Part shown: positions 1-6,739 of the stretch, one piece after another
Numbering within the stretch: position 1 is the first letter of the stretch
Layout: the number at the start of each line of letters is the position of its first letter
From: Gammaproteobacteria bacterium
GTDB taxonomy: Bacteria; Pseudomonadota; Gammaproteobacteria; Pseudomonadales; Pseudohongiellaceae
DNA length: 38,089 nucleotides
Assembly: GCA_002731775.1 (NCBI GenBank)
Contig: PCCP01000057.1
Location: forward strand, 1-38,089
Direction of reading: 5' to 3'
Position numbers and translations under genes: made by a program
The notes under the pieces: model-generated
The model's database searches: none
Seen by the model: the letters and a program-made list of their open reading frames with translations, nothing else
What the model was told of the DNA's origin: nothing

Positions 1-383
1 GTTGAAGGAGTGTCATAGCGAAAAATATAATTACCATCCGGATAGTGGTGTTCAAGTTCAATTTCATCTGGATATCTTCCACCGTGCATCTCGAGGGCAT
101 AGCCGCTGTCTGAAAAAGCAATGGCTTCAGAAAGGTTGTCAGGAGTTAACAACGCTGCTTGTTTTATTCTCCCATTATTTTGGATAAATATTTCAGCAAA
201 AAAATGATAGTTAAGGGCTGAGACCATGCCGGCAGCGGATTGTCTGAAGTTTCCGGTTTTACCGGCGACGACGAAGGTGATGTCTGTTTGTAGCCGTGGG
301 GCTTGGTTTGTAGCAGCAGGCATGAGGCAGGAAACTGCCAGGCCAAAAATTACTAGCAGGGATCTACAGTATTTGAGCTTCAT
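1..383 (-). CDS. Unknown exported protein, 3' end cut by window edge
   Basis: An open frame of 127 codons reads leftward from an ATG at 383 and runs off the window edge without a stop, so only the N-terminal part is seen. The first residues (MKLKYCRSLLVIFGLAVSC...) form a basic start and a hydrophobic stretch to about residue 24, consistent with a signal peptide. The Cys at 19 follows L-A-V-S, which is only a weak lipobox. The mature part contains ITFVVAGKTGNFRQSAAG, ALEMHGGRYPDEIELEHHYP and DGNYIFRYDTP, which look like a folded beta-rich domain. A purine-rich GAGAGAAG precedes the start. I do not recognise the family. It is divergent from the amine oxidase gene. The continuous frame, signal peptide and upstream purine tract together make this a real gene rather than chance. 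Confidence 0.65.
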   Translation of the reverse strand, partial: MKLKYCRSLLVIFGLAVSCLMPAATNQAPRLQTDITFVVAGKTGNFRQSAAGMVSALNYHFFAEIFIQNNGRIKQAALLTPDNLSEAIAFSDSGYALEMHGGRYPDEIELEHHYPDGNYIFRYDTPS

Positions 384-811
384 TGGTTCTTCTCTCAGCA
401 CCAAGCCGATTTATGACAACTTCGACTTGCCAATTAATGGCGCCTACGCCTACCTATAGGAGGTCAGGAAGCAATTATTGGGACGCCGGAGTCCATGACT
501 GCCCCTATTTTCTCACTACGCGCGCGCGATTGTACATTTAGAGTAATCACAAAATCCAGTCAGCCGATCCCTCTTTTTTCAGTAGTGTCTCTTTTTCTGC
601 CATTGCAGGATGATCCCAGCACTAAACATTGAGTGTTGATTTGCATGCTCGATTGACCCGCATTTTATGATTCTTGCATTGGATAGTTGTTGCACTTCCA
701 GGGGTTCACTCCAAATAGGTGGTCAGTTTTCGACGCGATTTGACATAGCAAAAGAAATATGAAAAGTTTTAGGTGCGTATCGGGTTAGCTGTAGCAAATT
801 TTGTTAAAAAG
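384..811. other. Divergent intergenic region with a (CG)5 run
   Basis: This AT-rich spacer separates the leftward exported-protein gene from the rightward amine oxidase gene and should hold both promoters. I could not assign convincing -35/-10 pairs. It contains an alternating CGCGCGCGCG run at 519-528, a sequence type able to adopt Z-DNA. No gene was seen. The last 39 bases lie between a possible GTG start (773) and the preferred ATG start (812) of the oxidase. Confidence 0.5.
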
Positions 812-2386
812 ATGACTAAAGAAAAAGATAAGCAAAGCCGTCGAGAATTTCTGCACTCCGTAGGAGACATCGGAGGTACTGTTGCTGTTTATCAAGCCAT
901 GATTTCAATGGGCTTGATGATGCCCGGTGAGGCAGAAGGAGCTGGACTCCGCAATCAATGGGAAGCCAGATCGAATCAACTTGCTACGGAAACGAAGCCC
1001 ACTGTTGCGGTATTAGGAGGGGGGATTTCTGGCCTGTGTGTTGGTTATGAGCTGAAGAAGGCAGGATTTCCTTTTTTCGTAGTTGAAGCCAGAGAAAGGC
1101 CTGGAGGGCGCAGTCATACTATCCGGGCGGGATCAATCATAGATGAAGTCGATAGCCAACAGACTTGTGCTTTTGATAGCCAGGAAGAGCTCTACTTCAA
1201 CGCGGGTCCCGCTCGTATTTCACAACACCATAGTAATTTGCTTGCGTATTGCCGCGAGCTGGAAGTGCCGCTGCAACCATTGATTAATGATAATCGAGGT
1301 GCCTATATCCATAATTCTGCGGCCTTTGGAGGAACTCCAGTAAGAGCGAGAGAAATTATAACAACGATGCGTGGCAATATAACTGAGTTATTGGCGAAAG
1401 CCTTAAATGCCAACACTCTCAATGGGGATATCGGAATAGACGAACGCAGTTTTGTTCTTGATGTGCTGAGGGATTATGGCGCCCTAAATAATAATTACAA
1501 ATTTAGGGGATCCAGCAGAGGGGGGGTTGTGCCTGGTACTGGAGGGCTGACACCCCGTCAGTCTATCCAACCACTTAATCTGAATGATTTTTTCTTTGAT
1601 ACCAGTGTGCCGTTCAAAGTGAATTTCGGGGAGTCATACAATCAAGCTGCGACCATGATGCAACCTGTTGGTGGCATGGATCGAATAGCTTATGCGTTCG
1701 CGAACCAACTAAAAGAAGAGCTTTATTATGAAGCTGTAGTTACAGCAATTCGTCGAACGGGTAGCCGTGTCAGGATAGAGGGTCGACTAAATGGGGTAGA
1801 GGGGGCTGTTGAAGTAGATTATGCCATTGTAGCCATGCCTCCGAGTGTTATAAGGGACATCCCGAATGATTTCAGCCTTTCAACGAGAAATGCTATTGCG
1901 GAGGTTGAGTATGCTAAACCGATAAAAATAGCGTTTCAATCGCCTCGCTTCTGGGAAATTGAAGAGCAAATCTACGGAGGCATCTCCTGGACGGACGATG
2001 AAATTCTCCAGATTTGGTATCCGTCCGGTGGCTTTGGTCAAGATACGGGGATTATTTTAGGTTCGTACCTTTTTGATGGGTCTCATGCGATCAACTTCGC
2101 AAATCTTGGTGTTGAGGCGCGCAAAGAATTCACTTTGGCAGCAGGGGAAAAAGTTCACCCGCAATACCGCCAAAATCTCAGCCAGGGAATTTCTGTAGCA
2201 TGGGCTAAGGTTCCATACTCACTTGGTGGCTGGGCAAAATCAACACCTTCGCCGGTGTTACAACAAGCTGATGGGCCTTTTCTGTTTGCTGGGGATCATC
2301 TGACTTACTTGCATGGTTGGCAAGAGGGCGCTGTAATATCTAGTCTTAATGCGCTTAATAAGCTCTTGGATATTATGGAGGCTTAA
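812..2386 (+). CDS. Tat-exported flavin amine oxidase (FAD-dependent)
   Basis: This is a flavin-containing amine oxidase of the MAO/L-amino-acid oxidase type, which oxidises an amine or amino acid to the imine and passes electrons to oxygen. From the ATG at 812 the protein has 524 residues. A GTG at 773 in the same frame would add 13 residues, but the ATG puts the twin-arginine motif S-R-R-E-F-L at residues 9-14, as expected of a Tat signal. The FAD-binding dinucleotide motif GGGISG lies at residues 69-74, followed by VVEARERPGGRSHT, and the C-terminal FAD-contacting stretch reads FAGDHLTYLHGWQEGA. The Tat signal implies folding with FAD in the cytoplasm and export to the periplasm. Base use is AT-richer than in most neighbours (27 of 60 G+C at 1321-1380), which may mean transfer. 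Substrate cannot be told. No start has a strong Shine-Dalgarno. Confidence 0.85.
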   Translation: MTKEKDKQSRREFLHSVGDIGGTVAVYQAMISMGLMMPGEAEGAGLRNQWEARSNQLATETKPTVAVLGGGISGLCVGYELKKAGFPFFVVEARERPGGRSHTIRAGSIIDEVDSQQTCAFDSQEELYFNAGPARISQHHSNLLAYCRELEVPLQPLINDNRGAYIHNSAAFGGTPVRAREIITTMRGNITELLAKALNANTLNGDIGIDERSFVLDVLRDYGALNNNYKFRGSSRGGVVPGTGGLTPRQSIQPLNLNDFFFDTSVPFKVNFGESYNQAATMMQPVGGMDRIAYAFANQLKEELYYEAVVTAIRRTGSRVRIEGRLNGVEGAVEVDYAIVAMPPSVIRDIPNDFSLSTRNAIAEVEYAKPIKIAFQSPRFWEIEEQIYGGISWTDDEILQIWYPSGGFGQDTGIILGSYLFDGSHAINFANLGVEARKEFTLAAGEKVHPQYRQNLSQGISVAWAKVPYSLGGWAKSTPSPVLQQADGPFLFAGDHLTYLHGWQEGAVISSLNALNKLLDIMEA

Positions 2387-2715
2387 AAAGGAGTGAATAA
2401 CACTAACCAAAAAAGGAAAATATTTGTAAACAGAGAGGTCGATGGGTCATAACGTCCTGTACCCCAGTTGGACATAATCACCTGATTGCTTAAGAGATAC
2501 TTTGAGACCGGGGACGGCTGCAACCTAGGATACCTATCGGGCGGCTGCAAATTCAAATGAGTCGGCTCAATTTGATTTAATAGTAGAAGACGAAGTGGTG
2601 AATTTCTATATACCCGGACTAATGCAATCCTTCATTTTCCCACCAGTGATTTACTCGCTATTCCGTCTGCGCTAGAGTGAAGGCACTATCCTATTGCAAT
2701 TAAGAGATCACGCTG
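2387..2715. other. Intergenic spacer without a recognised gene
   Basis: About 330 bases between the amine oxidase and the first MBL hydrolase. CGGCTGCAA occurs twice close together (around 2514 and 2543), the only small repeat noticed. No open frame, terminator hairpin or convincing promoter was found, although the promoter of the MBL gene should lie here. Confidence 0.4.
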
Positions 2716-3618
2716 ATGATGACTATAAAAACAAGCAATAATCTAAATCTACTGGCATTGCTTGCCTGCCTGCTCCTGCCCTTCCTGGCTACTGCCCAAG
2801 ACTTCGACAACATCGAAATCACTACCACCCCGGTGCGCGACAACATCTACATGCTGCAAGGCAGTGGGGGCAATATCGGTGTGTCTATCGGTAACGATGG
2901 CACGCTTATCGTGGATGACCAGTTCGCGCCGCTCACAAACAAGATCGCCGCCGCCATTGCTGAACTCACCGACCGGCCGGTTAACATCGTAGTCAATTCT
3001 CACTTCCATTACGACCATACCGACGGCAACGAGAACTTCGGCCGCGCCGGTGCCTATATCGTTGCCCACGATAATAGCCGCAAGCGTATGGAGTCCACCC
3101 AGGTGCTGGCGGGAAGCGGCCGTGTGCAGGAAGCCTATGACACAGTAGGCCTGCCCAAGATCACTTTCTTCGATTCCATGCGTTTTTACTTCAATGGCAA
3201 TGCCGTTGATATCGTCAAAACGGGCAACGGCCACACCGACGGTGATGCACAGATCTACTTTCGGGAAGCCAATGTCATCCATACCGGTGACATGTTTGTG
3301 CGCTATGGCCTGCCGTTCATCGATCAGTCCAACGGCGGCACCATGGATGGCATGATCGATGCTCTGATGAATATTGGCAGTCTGATAGATGACGACACCA
3401 TCATCATTCCCGGGCATGGCCAGTTGTCTTCCCGTGATGATCTGTTGGACTATCGCGCCATGCTGGTGGTCATTCGTGGCAAGCTGGTACGGGCAAAGGT
3501 GCTGAGTCTGTCACCGGGGGAGATGCTGGAATCCCAACCGGCCGACGGCTATGCGCCACCGAATGAGAACACCAATGGCTGGCTGCTACGGGCCTATGAG
3601 GAGTATACCGGGCAGTAA
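2716..3618 (+). CDS. Secreted metallo-beta-lactamase-fold hydrolase (copy 1)
   Basis: A 300-residue zinc hydrolase of the MBL superfamily. An N-terminal signal peptide (hydrophobic LNLLALLACLLLPFLATA, cleavage likely after ATA) sends it to the periplasm. The metal ligands are complete: H96-x-H98-x-D100-H101 in SHFHYDH, H173 in GHTDGD, D192 in HTGD and H234 in PGHG. The pattern fits the subgroup of periplasmic MBL proteins that includes class B beta-lactamase relatives and SoxH-like enzymes. Sequence alone does not tell lactam, lactone, ester or other substrate. The start is ATG-ATG with only a weak purine tract upstream. The gene is related to the MBL protein at 4373-5326, with a small anchored protein between them. 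A REP-like palindrome follows the stop codon. Confidence 0.88.
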   Translation: MMTIKTSNNLNLLALLACLLLPFLATAQDFDNIEITTTPVRDNIYMLQGSGGNIGVSIGNDGTLIVDDQFAPLTNKIAAAIAELTDRPVNIVVNSHFHYDHTDGNENFGRAGAYIVAHDNSRKRMESTQVLAGSGRVQEAYDTVGLPKITFFDSMRFYFNGNAVDIVKTGNGHTDGDAQIYFREANVIHTGDMFVRYGLPFIDQSNGGTMDGMIDALMNIGSLIDDDTIIIPGHGQLSSRDDLLDYRAMLVVIRGKLVRAKVLSLSPGEMLESQPADGYAPPNENTNGWLLRAYEEYTGQ

Positions 3619-3659
3619 GAATCGTAGGGTCACAAAACAGTGGTATCAGAGTACTTTGA

Positions 3660-3746
3660 TTAATAGGTAGGGCAAATGGGAATGGTAAATAGGGACGGAG
3701 GGATTAAATTTTATTTCCTCCGTCCCTATTAATGCCTACTAATTAA
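3660..3746. repeat. REP-like palindrome with nested arms
   Basis: The inner stem is perfect over 14 bp: AATAGGGACGGAGG at 3688-3701 pairs with CCTCCGTCCCTATT at 3717-3730 around a 15-base loop. Outer arms (TTAATAGGTAGGGCA at 3660-3674 and TGCCTACTAATTAA at 3733-3746) pair with a few bulges, making one long cruciform-capable unit. Such GGGACGG hairpins resemble REP elements mobilised by RAYT (Y1) transposases, but none is encoded here. It could also stop transcription after the MBL gene, though no T-run follows. Confidence 0.65.
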
Positions 3747-3788
3747 GAAACGTGACCTGTCCCGGTTAACTCTGCTGGAGCTTGCAAA

Positions 3789-4310
3789 ATGAAAATTCTA
3801 AAAATAATACTCCAGGTAGCGGGCATACTGTTGCTGATCCCGGCCGTGGCGATGGCGACACTGAGTTTCGGAAATCGCAACAACGATGGTCCTTCGATTA
3901 TCTTTCCCGGCGGTGAATTGGTGTCCGGGGATTTATATACAGGCCCGGAACCGGACTGGGGTTTTACCGATCAGGTTTCTACCGTTCACTTACAGCTTGA
4001 TAATCCGCTGAGCTCTAGATTGATCTGGATTGAGGAAAGCGGAGGGAAAATTTATATCACTTCCGATTATATGGGCACCGCGCTGGGCCGATTGTGGAAA
4101 CATTGGGCCGTGCAGGCCGTTGAGGGCGATGGCATGGCAGTGGTACGCATTAACGGCACGCGATATGAGCGGAAACTAGTGCGAATTACCGAAGGCCCGG
4201 AGCTGGACGGTGTGGTCGCGAAAAAGCGGCTAAAGTATCGCTCGGATATCAGCAGGGAGCTTATTGAAGCTGGACACATCTGGGTTTTCGAACTCGCACC
4301 ACGTGTATGA
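3789..4310 (+). CDS. Small membrane-anchored protein, possible split-barrel fold
   Basis: A 173-residue protein with one N-terminal hydrophobic segment (residues about 4-24, IILQVAGILLLIPAVAMA), so it is exported or anchored. The rest includes SSRLIWIEESGGKIYITSDY, LWKHWAVQAVEGDGMAVVRI and the basic YERKLVRITEG. This resembles the split-barrel proteins grouped with deazaflavin-dependent nitroreductases and pyridoxamine-phosphate-oxidase-like folds, but I cannot prove that by eye. The Shine-Dalgarno TGGAG ends about eight bases before the ATG and supports the start. It lies between two related MBL hydrolases on the same strand, 62 bases before the second, suggesting co-transcription with it. 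A function in handling the product of the hydrolases would be a guess. Confidence 0.7.
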   Translation: MKILKIILQVAGILLLIPAVAMATLSFGNRNNDGPSIIFPGGELVSGDLYTGPEPDWGFTDQVSTVHLQLDNPLSSRLIWIEESGGKIYITSDYMGTALGRLWKHWAVQAVEGDGMAVVRINGTRYERKLVRITEGPELDGVVAKKRLKYRSDISRELIEAGHIWVFELAPRV

Positions 4311-4372
4311 GCTTGGTCTAATGATTGGCTTACTCTGTCCCTACTATTTCGAACTACAATAATGAGGTGAAG

Positions 4373-5326
4373 ATGAAAAGGCCACGCAAATTATTAACAG
4401 TCATAATATGGGGAATAGCAACGCTGTGCTCTGCTGGTGCCAGCTACGGACAACTGGGTAATTTCGAAGGCGTCGAGCTTAGCATCGTGCCCGTGGCCGG
4501 CAATGTCTATATGGTGCAACGCCCCGGTGGCGGTGGCAACATCGGTGTTTTGGTCGGGCCCGAGGGTGTGTTACTGGTCGACTCCCTGTTCGCGCCCTTG
4601 GCGGACAAACTGGTGGCGGTGGTGAAGGAGGTGACCGACAGTGAGATCCGATTCTTGATCAACACCCACGTCCATATCGACCATGTGGGGGGCAACGAGA
4701 ACCTCGCACAGATGGGTGTATTGATCTTTGCCCATGACAACACCCGCTTGCGCTTCCTGGAAGAGAGGATGCGCTTTCCCAGGCGGGGAGGGAGTTTCCT
4801 GGCCCAGCAGCCGGCGGTGGCACGACCGGTGGTGACATACAACGATGAGATCAGTTTTCACCTCAACGGCGAGGAGGTTCGCGCCTTCCTGGCCCCGCCT
4901 GCCCACACCGATGGCGATACCTTTGTCTACTTCTCCGGTGCCGATGTATTGCATCTTGGTGACGTATTTCGCACCACCAGCTACCCGATTATGGACCTGT
5001 ATAACGGCGGCAGCCTGCGCGGCACCATCGCCGCTCTCGATCAGGCTATCGAGATCGCCGGTCCAAACACCAGGGTGATTCCGGGTCACGGTCTCAGCGT
5101 GGTTGGTCGTGCGGAGATGGTGGAGTTTCGCGACATGATCCTCGACGTACAAGGCCAGGTCCTCACCATGATTAAACAGGGCAAGAAGCTGGACGAGGTG
5201 ATGGCCGCGCGGCCGACGGCCGACTACGATGCGAAATGGGGGCAGGAAGCAGGCTGGACGGCCAACGATTTCGTGCCGATCGTGTATTACGAGCTCGGCG
5301 GTTCGGGTCGATTGGACGACCGTTAG
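4373..5326 (+). CDS. Secreted metallo-beta-lactamase-fold hydrolase (copy 2)
   Basis: A second MBL-fold zinc hydrolase, 317 residues from the ATG at 4373. That start is chosen over an in-frame TTG at 4325 because GAGGTGA sits just upstream and because it starts a normal signal peptide (MKRPRKLLTVIIWGIATLCS, cleaved near ASYGQ). Metal ligands are H99-x-H101-x-D103-H104 (THVHIDH), H178 (AHTDGD), D197 (HLGD) and H239 (PGHG). Shared features with copy 1 are a VYM/IYM-Q-GGNIGV block, FAPL in the next strand, VGGNENL versus TDGNENF after the metal site, and the AHDN-R motif. The two are therefore ancient paralogues rather than a recent duplication. Substrate unknown. Its 3' end faces the DUF2189 gene. 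Confidence 0.88.
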   Translation: MKRPRKLLTVIIWGIATLCSAGASYGQLGNFEGVELSIVPVAGNVYMVQRPGGGGNIGVLVGPEGVLLVDSLFAPLADKLVAVVKEVTDSEIRFLINTHVHIDHVGGNENLAQMGVLIFAHDNTRLRFLEERMRFPRRGGSFLAQQPAVARPVVTYNDEISFHLNGEEVRAFLAPPAHTDGDTFVYFSGADVLHLGDVFRTTSYPIMDLYNGGSLRGTIAALDQAIEIAGPNTRVIPGHGLSVVGRAEMVEFRDMILDVQGQVLTMIKQGKKLDEVMAARPTADYDAKWGQEAGWTANDFVPIVYYELGGSGRLDDR

Positions 5327-5375
5327 CCGAAAGCTTGCAAGCGTCCCTACGTCCCACTTAAGTTGCTAAATTGCA

Positions 5376-5396
5376 GGCGTCCACACTGTGGTTGCC
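5376..5396. terminator. Weak hairpin between convergent genes
   Basis: GGC-gt-CCAC-act-GTGG-tt-GCC can fold into a short interrupted stem between the convergent MBL gene (ending 5326) and DUF2189 gene (ending 5402). It has no T-run, so a role as shared terminator is only possible. A separate perfect 10-base palindrome, GCTTGCAAGC, lies at 5333-5342. Confidence 0.25.
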
Positions 5397-5401
5397 AGGT
5401 T

Positions 5402-6217
5402 CTAGGGCTCGATAATTTTTCTGTACAGGTGCCAGGTCGCATGGCCTAGTATGGGCAGCGCGACTGCAAGTCCTATGAAGAAGAGAGCGGCCCCCACGGC
5501 CATAATCAATACGACAACCAGTCCCCACACCGCGAGTACGAAAAAATTGGAGATGAATGCTCTAACCGACACCCAGATGGCTGTGAATGAGTTCACCGGT
5601 TTGTCCAAAGTCAAAGGAAAGGCAACGACTGAGAATGCCATGGCGGCATAAGCGAATAGAAAGCCGACAAAATTACCATAAAAAATCAGCGCGCCGCCGT
5701 GACGTGTGGTGACTAACTGGTTGAGGAAGTCCGCAACTGAGGCTGGAGGAGTGTCTGCGAAGAGGCTGAAATAGATGATCTCCGCGGAGTAGAGCCAGCC
5801 GGAATAGAGCAGCGTCATCAGGATCGACAAGGCCAGGATTGGGGCAAACGCAGAGGTATGAACAAATCCAAACGCCCTGCGCCAGCGCATTCTCTGCCCG
5901 CGCTCGCGATGTCGGCTCATCTCGAAAAAAGCAATCGCCACGATGGGGCCGAGAAGGGTAAAGCCGGCCACCGTGGGAAAGGCTAAGAAGCGCAGATCCT
6001 TGCCTAAGGCAAACATAATAAAGACGAGTACGATCAGCGGATAATACAGTAGCAGTAAGGTGAGGGTAGAAATTGGTTTTTCGCTGTAATCTTCCCAGCC
6101 TTCCCGCAGCGACTGCCAAAGATCTTTCAGCGTAATCTTGCGAATCTTTATATCATCTGCATGCAGACATATGTCTCTAAATAAAGGTGCCTCATTCTGG
6201 TGAGTAAGTGCAACCAT
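5402..6217 (-). CDS. DUF2189 family integral membrane protein
   Basis: A 271-residue polytopic protein. After a charged cytoplasmic N-terminus with IRKITLKDLWQSLREGWEDY, about six hydrophobic segments follow, at approximate residues 50-70, 80-100, 120-145, 178-195, 200-220 and 228-262. The order, the LREGWEDY stretch and the segment GPIVAIAFFEMSRHRERG match the predicted membrane family DUF2189 (COG5473), common in Proteobacteria and without a settled function. The ATG at 6217 is preceded by a G-rich tract. The gene is monocistronic, convergent with the second MBL hydrolase and divergent from the first TonB receptor. Confidence 0.8.
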   Translation of the reverse strand: MVALTHQNEAPLFRDICLHADDIKIRKITLKDLWQSLREGWEDYSEKPISTLTLLLLYYPLIVLVFIMFALGKDLRFLAFPTVAGFTLLGPIVAIAFFEMSRHRERGQRMRWRRAFGFVHTSAFAPILALSILMTLLYSGWLYSAEIIYFSLFADTPPASVADFLNQLVTTRHGGALIFYGNFVGFLFAYAAMAFSVVAFPLTLDKPVNSFTAIWVSVRAFISNFFVLAVWGLVVVLIMAVGAALFFIGLAVALPILGHATWHLYRKIIEP

Positions 6218-6739
6218 AACTGTACCGCCCCCGTCACATTATGTCCGCAGTATGGCCGCATACTTATGCTTCCAATGAAGTCAGCCCGACATCAAATTGC
6301 TGGAAGCAAATACTAAATGGCAGATTCGATCTCAAAATCCCCACACTGGCAGAACAAATTCCAAGAAATAAATCTATCCTTGCTAACAGTCTACTCTCGA
6401 AAATCTGGAGAGTACACCCCTCACAATACGGGTCAGATTCTGGGTATTGGCCTAAACCTGGATCCTCACTCATTGAGGATGCTAACGGGCAGGATTCGAC
6501 ACTTTCAATTGAGTCATCTCGATCCTCGCGTTCGTGCACGGGAGTATGGGCCCGCAACGACGTTGAATTGGTCCTCCAGTGTTAACGAGTAGTCATTGAG
6601 ATTTATACAATTTGTAACAATTATAACCCGACAGGTATGCAATACTGCTGCCCGATCGAGGCGTTATTAAGTACCGCGTTGTACTCAGCCGATGCATACT
6701 GCCCCTCTCCCCTGCAATTAGAGAATAGAGACTGACTTG
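6218..6739. other. Long divergent intergenic region
   Basis: About 520 bases between the DUF2189 gene and the first TonB receptor. Short frames here (for example 6317-6592) have no signal peptide, recognised motif or ribosome site, and I do not call them genes. A small hairpin, ATCCTC/GAGGAT, lies at 6462-6480. The AT-rich part from 6582 to 6627 holds the best promoter candidate. Confidence 0.45.
6582..6627 (+). promoter_or_regulatory. Candidate promoter of TonB receptor 1
   Basis: TTAACG (6582-6587) is followed after 17 bases by TACAAT (6605-6610), a plausible sigma-70 pair. A second -10-like TATAAC lies at 6622-6627 with TTGAGA at 6596-6601, but their spacer is 20. Either would start transcription more than 100 bases before the receptor gene. 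Confidence 0.35.

Noticed and set aside
2749..3417. 222-codon minus-strand frame opposite the first MBL gene
   Set aside because: The plus-strand protein has a signal peptide and all metal ligands. The minus frame is a GC-skew shadow.
6241..6592. Overlapping short frames in the gap before receptor 1
   Set aside because: Three frames compete, none has a ribosome site, signal or recognisable domain, and the base composition looks non-coding.
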